NCBI GenBank assembly: GCA_009760855.2
Contig: WPIO01000017.1
Location: 3,014,001-3,078,000 of the forward strand
Direction of reading: 5' to 3'
DNA: 64,000 bases
Source of the DNA: Cristatella mucedo
Lineage: Eukaryota > Bryozoa > Phylactolaemata > Cristatellidae
Position 1 is the first letter of the stretch; each line of letters opens with the position of its first letter. The notes under the pieces were generated by a model that saw only the letters and a list, made by a program, of their open reading frames with translations, did no database searches and had not been told where the DNA came from. Made by a program: the position numbers and the translations under genes. Shown here piece after piece: positions 10,601 through 20,405 of this stretch.

Positions 10601-11473
10601 GTCCAACAAAATAATTCATTTGTATAGTTCCCTAAGAGAACTTAATCTCTATTCAGGCACTTCGCGTGTACCATACGACATCGGCCATCAAACACACCTT
10701 GACCTTGGTCGGGGCGAGCACCTTAGTTATTACAACATAGTGAGAGGAGAGGGGGAAAAGCAGGAGACAAAAAGAAGTCCTCCAAGCCCCTCCACCAGTA
10801 GCTAGCTCCCCGTGTGGGTATGAGCAATGCGGGCACATGAACAGGGGCATCATCAGCCGGAAGGAGGATTTGTCACACAAACATCAGAATATGTAGCCGG
10901 GCACAACATCAGAATATGTAGCCGGGCACACACATCCATAAAACACGGTCAAGAAACGAATAGAAACAATTGACTAACGGGGGCAGCAGCGCATAACAAA
11001 TCGCTGATCAGGCCTGACACTAAAGCAATGGTACTGATCTTCCAGACAAAAAGCATGCTGCTGTGACTGTGCCAATGGCACTAGCGGTGCATTCACAAGC
11101 TGAGGACCTGCTGCCTTTCTGCCCTCCTCAGAGCAGCACCTGCAAAGCGAAACTGTCCCCTTCACGATTATCCTCACGTGCTTGACGTGCTAGCAACCGT
11201 TCGAGATGTGCATGCTGCCAATCAAGATGCATCATGCTATCAAAGCCTGCACTACAATGGCAACATGGTAACTTATGATCCAAGGTGCAAGGACACTACA
11301 AAGGTAGCTAAGATTGCATACCTGGGTGGTTGCACCCGATTGGATGCCCGAATCACCGCCCAAGTATTGGCTCTGTTGCCACATCATCGTCTGATGATGC
11401 TTGCTTTCCATCGACACCTCTCCAACATCCATGTAAGTGCTGCCGCCAGCTGCTGCTGCAGCAGCAGTCGGCA
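4476..11473 (-). CDS. CTNNB1: Beta-catenin (Armadillo), 11 coding exons
   Basis: The gene encodes beta-catenin, which links cadherins to alpha-catenin and is the transcriptional co-activator of canonical Wnt signalling with TCF/LEF. Exons on the minus strand: 11473-11322, 9949-9848, 9390-8873, 7894-7693, 7494-7246, 6598-6392, 6303-6049, 5885-5721, 5241-4969, 4868-4718, 4615-4476. All phases join without a frame break, giving about 804 residues (vertebrate form 781). Residues 41-50 are the degron [10 protein letters not shown], and S54 matches the CK1 priming site. Armadillo repeats fill roughly residues 150-690, with NVKFLAI and CNNQRNK lysines of the TCF-binding groove kept. The protein ends WFDTDL, a PDZ-binding motif. 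The start codon is probably split: the first exon begins TG, so an A from an unseen 5' exon would make ATG. The 7692 intron has a GC donor. Confidence 0.96.
4718..4868 (-). CDS. CTNNB1: Beta-catenin exon 10 (C-terminal tail)
   Basis: This 151-nt exon follows GCACTCAG and ends CAAG|GTGAGT in phase 1. The Gly/Met/Gln-rich tail ([33 protein letters not shown]) belongs to the transactivation region and is poorly conserved between phyla. Confidence 0.88.
4969..5241 (-). CDS. CTNNB1: Beta-catenin exon 9 (last Armadillo repeats)
   Basis: This 273-nt, phase 0-0 exon follows GGCGTTGCAG and ends GAG|GTGATG. It encodes [40 protein letters not shown] and [17 protein letters not shown], the end of the Armadillo domain and helix C. 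Confidence 0.95.
5721..5885 (-). CDS. CTNNB1: Beta-catenin exon 8 (Armadillo repeats)
   Basis: This 165-nt, phase 0-0 exon follows TTGTTTGCAG and ends CAG|GTATCT. It starts with a Ser/Gly/Ala-rich linker in the loop of repeat 10, then [20 protein letters not shown] and CVPLFVQ. Confidence 0.94.
6049..6303 (-). CDS. CTNNB1: Beta-catenin exon 7 (Armadillo repeats)
   Basis: This 255-nt, phase 0-0 exon follows CCGTAG and ends AGG|GTGAGG. It encodes [20 protein letters not shown] through [15 protein letters not shown]. Confidence 0.95.
6392..6598 (-). CDS. CTNNB1: Beta-catenin exon 6 (Armadillo repeats)
   Basis: This 207-nt, phase 0-0 exon follows TACTGCAG and ends GCG|GTAACT. It encodes [39 protein letters not shown] and [10 protein letters not shown]. 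The second groove lysine (NQRNK) is kept. Confidence 0.95.
7246..7494 (-). CDS. CTNNB1: Beta-catenin exon 5 (Armadillo repeats)
   Basis: This 249-nt, phase 0-0 exon follows CCGTTGCAG and ends ATG|GTGAGC. It encodes [20 protein letters not shown] through [11 protein letters not shown] and is closely similar to the same segment of vertebrate beta-catenin. Confidence 0.95.
7693..7894 (-). CDS. CTNNB1: Beta-catenin exon 4 with GC donor
   Basis: This 202-nt exon follows CTCTGTTGCAG. It encodes [20 protein letters not shown] through LAYGNQDSK, including the groove lysine in NVKFLAI. It ends AAG|GCGCGTAG. Phase 0 joining to LIILTSGG in the next exon is the only choice that stays open, so the donor is GC rather than GT. 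Confidence 0.93.
8873..9390 (-). CDS. CTNNB1: Beta-catenin exon 3 (Armadillo 1-3)
   Basis: The largest coding exon, 518 nt, starts [20 protein letters not shown] and ends GIPALVKLL plus two bases of a Ser codon at AG|GTACAA. The acceptor is TTTTTAGAG, using the second AG; the first AG would give a stop. It covers the alpha-catenin-binding helix and the first Armadillo repeats ([34 protein letters not shown]). Overlapping frames of up to 295 codons on the same stretch are shadows. Confidence 0.95.
9848..9949 (-). CDS. CTNNB1: Beta-catenin exon 2 (alpha-catenin-binding approach)
   Basis: This 102-nt, phase 0-0 exon follows TTGTTTCTAG and ends CAA|GTAAAT. It encodes [17 protein letters not shown], then [16 protein letters not shown]. 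Ser54 and Lys58 correspond to the CK1 priming serine and neighbouring lysine of the vertebrate protein. Confidence 0.88.
10166..10334 (+). mobile_element. LINE family A 3' end, in a beta-catenin intron
   Basis: This is a 5'-truncated copy: CTGTGCATGTCACCCCTAAC, then TGTAAAGCGCC, GATTGAGTTCTCTGAGGGCG and a (ATT)n tail. The same 3' UTR recurs at 14870-15033, 51779-51898 and in reverse at 26995-27200. It lies between the second and first visible coding exons of beta-catenin. Confidence 0.85.
10613..10740 (-). mobile_element. SINE (tRNA head, LINE A-like tail)
   Basis: On the minus strand the element runs from a tRNA-like head (GGTGCTCGCCCCGACCAAGG) to AGAGATTAAGTTCTCTTAGG and ACAAATGAATT. It matches 63867-64000 closely in head and tail order. 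It sits in the beta-catenin intron. Confidence 0.65.
10881..10929. repeat. 25-bp tandem duplication
   Basis: The unit ACATCAGAATATGTAGCCGG plus GCACA occurs twice head to tail. It is a short local duplication in the beta-catenin intron. Confidence 0.8.
11322..11473 (-). CDS. CTNNB1: Beta-catenin exon with phosphodegron
   Basis: This 152-nt exon follows the acceptor TTGCTTTGCAG and ends CAG|GTATGC. It encodes residues 1-51 if the split ATG is right, or starts at an internal ATG (residue 15) if not. It holds an Ala tract coded by GCT/GCA repeats, then [10 protein letters not shown] and [11 protein letters not shown], the beta-TrCP/GSK3 degron with Ser42, Ser46 and Thr50. Confidence 0.9.
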
Positions 11474-13393
11474 CTGCAAAGCAATCCAAGAGTTAGTCCA
11501 CCATAAATCGCAAGAGAACAATCGGCTGCAGTAAATCAGCAATCGTGCTGTCGTGGATTTTTCGTTTTGTAGCACCACTTGGGAGGTTAAAAAAATGGGC
11601 ATCAAAAAAATCGGGCTCATCGGTTAAGACTAGCTTTCCTTATCGCCCCCCCCCAGACACGGACTGCAAGCAACACCACCCCCCCCCCACTCTCTTCTGC
11701 GTCCACTTCTTGCGGTCATCAATCGATTCACTTGTCAGCACCGGCAGCTTGACGAAAGAACTTGCCAAACACAAATTCCGCTACTCGCAGCAGTCGCCGC
11801 CACGGCGCGCTGCGCGTTGGCCACATCTGCTCTTACGTGCTCGTTGCTGCTGCTGCCCGAGCTGAGGTGGCATCTGCTGATAGCTCGCCATGTTTCAACT
11901 GTCGCCTCCGACCGCTACGGACCTGCAAAAGCGCTCTGCGTCAACCAACGTACACGTGCCAACGACAGGGCGGCGCGGGCGAGCGAACGCTTGTCTTTGG
12001 CAATTCAAGCCCGGAAACGACACGAAGCGACACGGGCGGCCACTGCGCGGCCCCGACGAAACGCAGGGCGTCGTTGGGTCGGCGAGCGGCCGGCAACTGG
12101 CTTCGCTCGAGCGTCGAACCGCGAACGCATGGCATAAAATAGCCACCGGCAACGCGCACTCTCGGCCGCAAAAAACGAGGTCAAAGCAACACCGAATGAC
12201 ACTGACAGGACGGAAGTGAGATCCGCAGCGACGCGACCGACACAAAGGACGGCGGCGGCGCGGCCGAGCCGCACAGCCAAAAGCCAAAGGTGGCGGTCAA
12301 GAGTTAAAAAAGAAACCAGGTGGCTAAGCAGTCACTGCTACAGTTAACTAATTCCGCTCACACAAGGGTAGCTCACCTCACTTAGTTAAGCTATCACGAC
12401 CGTGCGTGGGATCAGCACATAAAGACAAGCGCTACGAAAATGGCGATCGAATGCGGGGTGCTGTTATTGTAACCCCCGGCCGCAGCACGCGTATCCGTGC
12501 GCGAGAGCAAAACGCTAACTGGTGGAATTACGGTTTTGCGGCAGTCAGGCCCGTAGTAATCGCAGAGGACTTTTAAAATGCTACGATTTTTTCCATGAGA
12601 AATTTTACTAAAACTAAAACGCTTTGTTCGCTTAAGGTCATTATCAAAATACGTCCTTACCGCCGCCAGAGAGTATTCCTACGCGAACCGGAATCCCTCC
12701 CCCTCAACCCCGACTCCTCGGTTGACCTCTGCAGGTACGATGACTCGACGACCGGCTGCCCGTGTGAGGCCTGCCGGTAGCGCGCGCTAAGCTGTTTTCC
12801 AGCTGCCCAGTGCATCGCTGCGCCGATGACCGATCGTTGGGCGACGGCTTCTCCTTAATTCAGAGCCCCACGCTAGCCCTCAGCCCTCGGCTAGCGGACA
12901 GTTAAGACCGCGTGACCCTAACTAGTTCAGGTAGCTGCGCAACGCGTGCAATGTGCCGAGTAGTGAAGCACGAAATACGCCAAGCGGTAACGACGCAGCG
13001 CTCAAAAAAAATCCCGCAAGCGGCGCTAACAGCATCATCGAGTTGGCGAAAGTGCGTGGACATACCTGCATATCATTGCTGATACGGGAACCGCACTCCG
13101 ACAGATTCGCTTACGACGCTCTCACTGCAGCTCGCGCTCGGCGCTAGGCAGACTCGTCGATAGGCAGACCGTTGCTCCGAAACGGGAACTAAGACCTGAC
13201 TCGCGTCGTATACGCTGGCCAGGTCGTAAGCCAGATATTAAGCTCCTAACGTGCATAGCTATATTGAACTGCAAGTGGAAAAGCAGCATTTATGCTAACC
13301 GATCCGCAGTTGGATACTCGACCAGTCGGATAGTCAACCTGTACGATTGAGATTTTAGGTGCGTATGTTGCGTATACGTGTGTATAATAAATA
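11474..13393 (-). promoter_or_regulatory. GC-rich 5' side of beta-catenin, probable promoter and 5' UTR exon
   Basis: This stretch is upstream of the first visible beta-catenin coding exon and is GC- and CpG-rich around 11800-12290 and 12650-13150. An unseen 5' exon that supplies the A of the split ATG should lie here or further right. No TATA box or start site can be fixed by eye. Overlapping frames on both strands at 11817-12287 look compositional rather than coding. Confidence 0.4.
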
Positions 13394-13490
13394 AATATAT
13401 ATATATATATATATATTTATTTGTATAGCGCCCTAAGAGAGCTTGGTCTCTATTCAGGCGCTTCACATATGCCCGGTTCCCTTCTACCGT
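13394..13490 (-). mobile_element. AT microsatellite and truncated SINE
   Basis: An (AT)n run at about 13395-13417 is followed by TTTATTTGTATAGCGCCCTA and CTCTATTCAGGCGCTTCACA, the tail part of the SINE seen whole at 63867-64000. Only the 3' part is present, in minus orientation. The AT run sits at the tail end, as in the 63.8 kb copy. Confidence 0.6.
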
Positions 13491-13516
13491 TTCGATAAAA
13501 GACACTGGAGCAAGTC

Positions 13517-15035
13517 ACAGCAGCCCAGCTGAACTCATATGTTGAAACTTCAAACCTTGCCAGTAAGCTCCAGTCTTTCTTTTTAGATCTAGTCACTCCA
13601 CAGAGTCAGCATTGCTTTGGGTGTATACCGACCTACAAAGGAATGCAGACGTAGGCAGAGTATCTCTGCTTGTTTTGCTCGATCTTTCGGCAGCTTTTGA
13701 TACTACCTAACAGCAAGTCCTTCGTGAGCGCCTCTCATCTCGCCTGGGCATCACTGACACTGCATTGCGATAGTTCTGGTCCCATCTCATTGGGATACTT
13801 CAGAGTATTGATGTGAAAGAACAAAGATCGTCCGAGGAACATCTGAAATATGGGGTACCTCAGGAAGCTGCGCTGAAGGTCCCGTTCTTTTCACGATTTA
13901 TACTCTCCCTCTTGCCGATGTGATTTCCAAGCACAATCTAGGCTTTCACTTCTATGCGGATGACACTCAGTTGTACCTTTGCTTTGATCCCAGCCTTCGA
14001 GCACCTCAAATTATCTCAACTCATTTATTGATGACATCCGCACATGGATGGCAGCAAATTTCCTAAAACTAAACGATGATAAAACTAACTTACTAGTTAT
14101 GGGCAAACCCAGTGTGATTCAGAAATTGGACAGGCTGACGCCCAAAATTGGCTCTGCCAGCATATCTCCTGTTGAATCAGCTCGAAATCTAGGTGTCATG
14201 TTCCAAAGTGAATTCTCGTTAGACGACCACATCAGCTCCACAGTCAAATCTGCCTACTTTTAGCTACATAACATTGCTAAAATTCGGGCTTGTTTAGATA
14301 AGGATGCCACGTCACAAGTTGGTCCATGCATTCATGACATCCCGTCTCGACTTCTGTAACTCACTGCTCGCTGGCCTACCGGCATGTGCGATCAGGCGAT
14401 TGCAGCTGGTGCAAAACTCTGCAGCTAGGCTTGTCTGTCGTGAGCGTCGCAGTTGCCATATCACACCAATTCTCGTCGACCTGCACTGGCTACCAGTCAA
14501 GCAAAGGATTGACTTCGAGGTGTTTTCGCTCACTTTTAGGTCACTTCATTCTTTGGCTCCAGCCTATCTCTCAGATCTACTCCCCCACCAGGCCAAGCAT
14601 CGTACCACTTGCTTTTTGGAATTCGACAGTCTACAAATACCTCGTACAAACCTCAAATCATTTGGAGACCGTGCATTTAGTTCGCATGCTCTCAAAGCCT
14701 GGAACGCCCTCCCGAATTGCGTCAGAACATCCTCTGACTTGACTACATTTAAAAAGAACTTAAAAAAACACATCAATTTAGGACTGCATTTAGTGGGTCC
14801 CTATGATTCGTCCTTGATGTGCTTATGCGTGCTGACACTGTGCATGCTGCCACTAACCACATTTGCATGCTGACCCTGTGCATGTCACCCCTAACTATGT
14901 TATTCATGTTGTTTGTTTATCAAACATTATATTACTTATCATTCAATTGCATTTCCCTTTGCAGCAAATGTAAAGCGCCTAGAAAGAGATTGAGTTCTCT
15001 GAGGGCGCTTTATCAAGTGCACTATTATTACTATG
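13517..15035 (+). pseudogene. LINE family A, broken reverse transcriptase and 3' UTR
   Basis: A copy of about 1.5 kb begins in the RT core and ends in an ATT-rich tail. Recognisable pieces include a LDLSAAFD-like segment near 13680, YADDTQLYLCFDPS near 13955, [16 protein letters not shown] at about 14063-14110, and the C-terminal part at 14304-14870. Frameshifts and in-frame stops separate them, so it cannot make a working enzyme. The 3' UTR has TGTAAAGCGCC and GGGCGCTTTATCAAGTGC. It is the same family as the longer copy at 26995-28600. Confidence 0.88.
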
Positions 15036-15067
15036 AATTTTCTCAACTTCTTTGTTGCTTGTATTGA

Positions 15068-16078
15068 TGACAGCCGCATATAAATGGCAGCAAGGTTTCT
15101 TAAATTGAATGATGATTAAACAAACTTACTAGTTGTGGGCAAACCAAGTGTGAGTCCGAAATTGGAAAGGCTAATGCTCAAAATTGGCTCTGTCAGCACA
15201 TCTCCTGTTGAATCTGCATGAAATCTAGCGTGTCCTGTTCCAAAGTGATCTTTGATTAGACGACCACGTCAGCTCCACAGTCACGTCTGCCTACTTTCAG
15301 CTACATAACATTGCTAAAATTCGGGCTTGTTTAGACAGGGATACCACATATAAAGTGGTCCGTGGATTTGTGATATTCCGTCTTGATTTCTGTATCTCTA
15401 GCTTGCTGGTCTACCGGCCTGTGCAATCAGTCGCTTACAGCCGGTGCAAAACTCTGCAGCTAGGCTTGTCTATCGAGCTTTGCAGTTGCCACATCTGACC
15501 ACTTTTCACCGACCTGCACTGGTTCCCCGTCAAGCAACGCATTGACTTCAAGGTTTTGTCACACTTTTAGGTCCCTGCATTCTTTGGCTCCAGCCTACCT
15601 ATCAAGTCTACTGCCCCATCAGGCTAAGCATTGCACCACCACTTTTCTGAATCTAATCGTTTATCTGTACCTCATACAAACTCAAATCCTCTGGCGACCG
15701 TGCGTTAAGTTTGCATGCTCCCAAAGCATGAAACTCACTTCCGACTTGCGTAACGACATCTCCTGACTTGACCGCATTTAAAAGATATTAAAAACGCATC
15801 TATTTATCACAACATTTAGTGGGTCCCTGTGATTCGACCTTTATGTGCTTACGCGTGCTGACACTGTGCATGCTGCAACTCAACATACTTGCATGCTGAG
15901 TCTGTGCAAGTCACCCCTAACCATGATATTATTTTTGTTTATTGAGCATGCAGCCATTAACCATTTGATCGTGCTTTCTTTGCAGCAAATGTAAAGTGCC
16001 TAGAAATATATTTCTCTGTGCCTAGAAAGAGAGTTTCTCCGAGGGTGCTATATCAAATGTGTTATTATTATTATTATT
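15068..16078 (+). pseudogene. LINE family A, second decayed tandem copy
   Basis: A second copy follows directly in the same orientation. It starts at the segment matching [11 protein letters not shown] (near 15090) and ends in the ATT tail at 16060-16078. It is more decayed than its neighbour: the reading frame is lost throughout. Both copies are cut on their left side, as expected from incomplete target-primed reverse transcription. Confidence 0.8.
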
Positions 16079-16085
16079 ACTGTTA

Positions 16086-16170
16086 CTATATGGCACGGAA
16101 CTCGAGCCCACGAACTCGGCCAGACTGTGGTCGGGGCGAGCACCTTAACCACTGGGTCAAACCAGCTCGG
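16086..16170 (-). mobile_element. tRNA-derived SINE head
   Basis: Minus strand: CGAGCTGGTTTGACCCAGTG, GGTGCTCGCCCCGACCACAG and GTGGGCTCGAG, the head seen at 63867-64000. It abuts the ATT tail of the LINE A copy. Confidence 0.6.
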
Positions 16171-16369
16171 CGGGTTCCGCTTACGGAAGTCACTGCTCTT
16201 TCCCAAGCCAAGGCCAAGGCCAGTGTGAAAACACCGAGCATATAACGAAATGCACTGCGTCAAATGCGTTAAAAAGGTTCTTGAAAATTTGGCTAGCGAG
16301 TCTTCACCCATGGACAGTTTTCCCAGATTTTTAAAGGTTACGGGATGTGTAGTTTTATGTTTCGCCTCT

Positions 16370-16405
16370 AGAGGTGTTCAGCCCAGTTGGGGGCTGAACA
16401 CCTCT
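16370..16405. repeat. Perfect 15-bp inverted repeat
   Basis: AGAGGTGTTCAGCCC (16370-16384) and GGGCTGAACACCTCT (16391-16405) are perfect reverse complements around the 6-nt loop AGTTGG. No element boundary or gene is seen next to it. Confidence 0.9.
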
Positions 16406-17862
16406 ACCATTCTGCTCTTCACAACTCAAACCCGCTCTCTTCTCAACCCGTCACTGCCCTCGTTGAACCGTAATAATAGTAATCCATTTTTATAGCGGTC
16501 TCAGAGAACTTAATCTATTTCTAGTCACTTTACAAATGAAGTGAAGGAAGCACGACCGTGTGATTAAAATGAAGAGCAAGTACAATGTCGAGAAAAAGGT
16601 TAAATTTGTAGTATACTGCTTAGATTTAGGGCTATGCGTATAAGCGATGAATCACATTTATGGTCCAAGGTTTACGACATAAAAGCGCTTTGATAGCTTT
16701 AGAATGTTATTTTTTTGCAGATAAACAGGCAGTTAGTCAGGTTTATAGCTTATGGTTATTGCTGGTTAAGTATATTGGTTTCGTGATACGTTTATATTGC
16801 TTGCATTCATATGATAACTACACTACTTGGGTAAGCGCTGCTATTGTCTTTTTGCTGATTTAACATGGTATGGACATGCAAGTTCCCCTAGTTCCACTTG
16901 GCTGTGATCGTGACTTCGCTCGTCGACGGTCGCTTTCTCCACTGTGTAGTTTGATAATCTCCAAACGGCAGGTACGCAACGCCACGCAGATCGCCGAAGC
17001 GGGCTCAAAGAGACGTTGATTCACACGGACGCCGCGGTGAGTCAGTTCGCGACGGACCTGCCTGGCGCACTCATCGTAACTGCCCGGGCCTCTGCAGCCC
17101 GTTGCTTAGCACTCACTGTCATAAATCGCAACGGCCCATGAACCAACAGCAGCGCCATAAATTCTGCTGGGTCATACATAACTTTTGGGCCATAAACTGG
17201 TGGTAGTGGGAATAGCAGGGCAATAAATGCCATTGACCCATGAGCTACAAATACCATGAATCAGCCACACATTGCTTTGAAAATAGCCCGAGATCACCGC
17301 CCTGCTATTTTTCTACTAGAGGCTCCTTACAGTGCTGTTGTTGCGTTTTCTCATAATCTAGGGCCATGATGCAATACCTGTTTTTTGCCTCACTTATCGC
17401 CGTGCCAGGATAGCCCAAAGGTAGCCAGCGTCACCCAGCTGCCCCACAGATTCCAAACAATGGGCCCGACTAGGGGCAATGCACCAGAAAAAATTATGTA
17501 CGCTCGAACGCAGAAGTCTTGTTCCACAACTACAAACGAGCGAGTTGGTCAGACGGGGCCGGAAATCCACATACAGCCAATCGCTCCGTTAAACCGTGAC
17601 CGCCGCAACCAAAATAGAGCGGCCCTCTCTTGTAGCCACACACTGAGTGATTTAAAAATGCGAAAAAACGTGGTTGCGATTTTGCGCATTTAAACATGGC
17701 ATTACTAGGCACTAACACGTTTGCCATATTTAGCTGTTTGTTCCACAAGAGCTCTCATATGTCTCGGAATCGCTGTGGGGCCGGGGAGGTGGCTTTCCAT
17801 GCCTTCCGGCAGAGAGCCATTTCCTTCCCACATAATTTCGTACCAAGTCCAGCATGCGTAGG
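16406..17862. other. Unassigned DNA with a SINE-like scrap
   Basis: At 16488-16535 a scrap resembles the SINE/LINE tail (TTTATAGCGGTCTCAGAGAA). The rest, including frames at 17042-17257 and 17385-17748, shows no recognisable domain or splice structure. Confidence 0.4.
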
Positions 17863-18095
17863 ATAATAATAATAATAATAAATTTGATAAAGCGCCCTCA
17901 GATATCTCAATAACAATAATAATAACACACTTGATAAAGCGCCCTCAGAGAACTCAATCTCTTTCTAAGCGCTTTACATTATCTGCAAAGGAAACACGGT
18001 CGGATGGTTTGTTGTAGATAGCATTCTCGATAAATATAAATCTCTTTCTAGGCAGTTTACATTTAATGCAAAGGAAGATCGCTGATTGACGACAT
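17863..18095 (-). mobile_element. LINE family A tails, three nested or adjacent scraps
   Basis: Plus-strand TTTGATAAAGCGCCCTCAGA occurs at about 17880 and again near 17930, each after an (AAT)n run, and a third TCTCTTTCTAGGC piece lies near 18041. These are 3' ends of family A in minus orientation, stacked on each other. Confidence 0.7.
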
Positions 18096-18162
18096 AACGA
18101 AAAGGCGGCTGCAGGCCTTGCCTGAAATGAGCGTAAGCAACCGATAAGTTGCACTCCTAAAA

Positions 18163-19095
18163 TTGGATACAATTAATTGGACTCGTGAAATCAGCGGTAG
18201 AGCAGTTAGCTACAATCTGGACACACTTGAAACACAAGGCATTATGGCTTGTGGACCACGCTCAGGTCGCCTAAAGAAGACGACCCGAAGGAACGACTTT
18301 CGTCTGAAGATATTTTCTCTTCAGGGACGGAGGGCAGCGCTCCAGGAGTTGTCTCAGTCGCTAGCGATCACTACCGTGACGGTGGTTAGCGCAGATACGG
18401 TGCGCCGGAGGCTTGTTACCCACGGCATATTTAGAACTGTCGCCAAGTGAAAGCCTTTGCTTACGGTGAGGCATTGAAAAGACCATCTCAGAGGAGCCCT
18501 AGACCATGCCCACCACACTACTTATGACTGGACTCAAGCTTTATGGACGGACGAGTCAAAATTCATGGTCTGCCTTAACAGTAAAAGAAGAACGTTTGTG
18601 AGTCGGTAAAAGGTAAAGTGTCACCTTGACTGCCTGCAGCCAATGGTGAAATTTGGTGGCGTTAGTGTTATGGTTTGGGGATGCTTTTGCTCTTCCGGTG
18701 ATGGAGTTCTGAACCGTATTAATGGAATTATGGACCAACAGGTTACATTGAGCTGGTTAAAAATGCTGGAATTCCAAGCGCAAGAGCTCTTCCGGGTAAT
18801 GATTACGTTTGGCAGTCGAAAAATGAACCCAAGAACACAGCAGAGGCCTTCAAAAGATTTTTCGCTCAAGCAGAGCTCAGTGTCATGAGTTAGCCGAGTC
18901 AGCCACCTGACATAAATCCCATAGAACATCTTTGGGATAGGTTGGAGAGCTGTATGAGGTCCGACCCTGTTCCAGCTATTACTCCGGATGAGCTCTTTTG
19001 CAGGCTGCAGTAACGGTGGTGAAATATTACGCCGGGGCCTGTAAGAGGTTAACGGATTCTATGCCCGTAATTCTTGACCGGCGTCCAACTAGTTA
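18163..19095 (+). pseudogene. Tc1/mariner-type transposase remnant
   Basis: This is a dead DDE transposase. An N-terminal part at 18163-18450 contains SADTVRRRLVTHGI, the pre-catalytic segment of Tc1-like proteins. The catalytic core is spread over several frames: WTDESKF near 18552, GVSVMVWGCFCSSGDGVL at 18655-18710, NDPKHT-like residues near 18825 and PPDINPIEHLWDRLESCM near 18900-18955. Frameshifts and stops separate these. No clear terminal inverted repeats were seen, so the ends are approximate. Confidence 0.85.
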
Positions 19096-19104
19096 ATTCT
19101 CGGT

Positions 19105-19258
19105 ACGCTCCAGTGAGCGCGGGCTAGCGACCCCGAGGTCTTGGGTTTGAATCCTGTGGTGGGCGATACTTTATCGCCACTGAAAGCGGTGGTGATAGCC
19201 GTGAAGGCTCTTCTGTCGCTATACAAAAAGAGGCTGTGAAATCAGCTGCCATTTTTAG
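19105..19258 (+). mobile_element. tRNA-derived SINE, type 1
   Basis: The sequence has a B-box-like GGGTTTGAATCC, then GTGGTGGGCGATACTTTATC, GGTGGTGATAGCCGTGAAGG and CTCTTCTGTCGCTATACAAA ending AAATCAGCTG. The same series occurs at 33056-33272 (+), 47444-47612 (-) and 57204-57362 (+). The left end is shortened here. Confidence 0.75.
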
Positions 19259-19360
19259 CAGGGCTTTAGCACCCTCCCCCGCAACCCTTTTGCCTCCTTA
19301 CCTAGAAGCTCAGTAGACTTTGCTTAGGGGCTTCTAAGCTCGCCGGGAAGGGCTACTTTG

Positions 19361-19483
<123 letters not shown>

Positions 19484-19699
19484 TGCGTTCGGGCCGCTCT
19501 CTTATGCCTAGGAGCAGGTGCTTTAAGCTATTTCCGCAGGGAGTTATCACAATTTTTTCCAACGAGATGACTGAAAAAGGCTCGGACGCTGCATCTGCGG
19601 TACGCAAGCCGAATCAGTTTATAGCAGGGGCTGGCATTCGGCTAAAGTGAGCGATTGTAATTCTAGACGGCCTAGAGACGCAATTCTTTTTCGACGTAC

Positions 19700-19860
19700 A
19701 GTGGGGCTGACGGAGCCAATGTCAAGGTCCTGGCGCAATAGAGCTGACGGAGCAAAGGTCAAGGTCCAGGTGCAAGCGAGCCGACGGAGCCAAGGTCAAG
19801 GACTAGGCACGAGGAAGTCAAGGACAAGGCCGGAGGTAGCTGACGGAGCCCGACTTTCGG
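19700..19860. repeat. Short imperfect tandem repeats (GACGGAGCCAAGGTCAAGG)
   Basis: The unit TGACGGAGC-AAGGTCAAGG-CAGGTGCA recurs at about 19708, 19743, 19780 and 19840 with changes in length, giving a degenerate minisatellite of about 35-45 bp period. Confidence 0.6.
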
Positions 19861-20219
19861 CGCGTGCTGCCAGGCTCTCAAAACGTGGATAACGATTTGT
19901 TTTAGGCTGATCTGTAGACCATGCGAGGCGATCCTCCAGAAATGAGAACTAACCATTCGGAGAGCGCTAGAGACAGCCCATGGGGGTGGGAGGGGAGGAA
20001 TTAGACACGCCGCCGTGAGCGTACTGCGTCGCTGCGGCGTTTTCGTGGAGAGCCGATGAAAGTGTTTTTGGATGAGGCCTAGGTAGACCTGCTTAACCGC
20101 TCACCATCGGAGCGAAACTTCAGAGCTTTCGCAACGAACGAAGCCGATTTCTTTTTAGACTGGGTCTCTCTCTGGTGACGTTTGGGCGGCTAGCTGCGAC
20201 TCGTCCTTTGCGTGCGTGT

Positions 20220-20405
20220 GCGTGCTGCCACTGCATGCTGCCCCTAATCGTATTTGCATACTGACCGTGTGCATGTCACCCCAACCATGTTATGCTTGTT
20301 GTCATTGAGGATGTTACCGTTAACCACTCGATCGTGCTTCCTTTGCAGCAAGTGTAAAGTCCCTAGAAAGAGCTTGAGTTTGTTGTGAGCGCCTGCTGCT
20401 TCTGC
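20220..20405 (+). mobile_element. LINE family A 3' tail
   Basis: CATGTCACCCCAACCATGTT, a GTAAAGTCCCTAGAAAGAGC segment and GTGAGCGCC match the family A 3' UTR. The ATT tail is replaced by CTGCTTCTGCTG, where an LTR-related sequence begins. Confidence 0.65.

Noticed and set aside
11817-12287. Possible gene in the GC-rich stretch upstream of beta-catenin
   Set aside because: Frames on both strands are open because of composition; Arg/Ala-rich residues without a domain suggest 5' UTR or promoter DNA.
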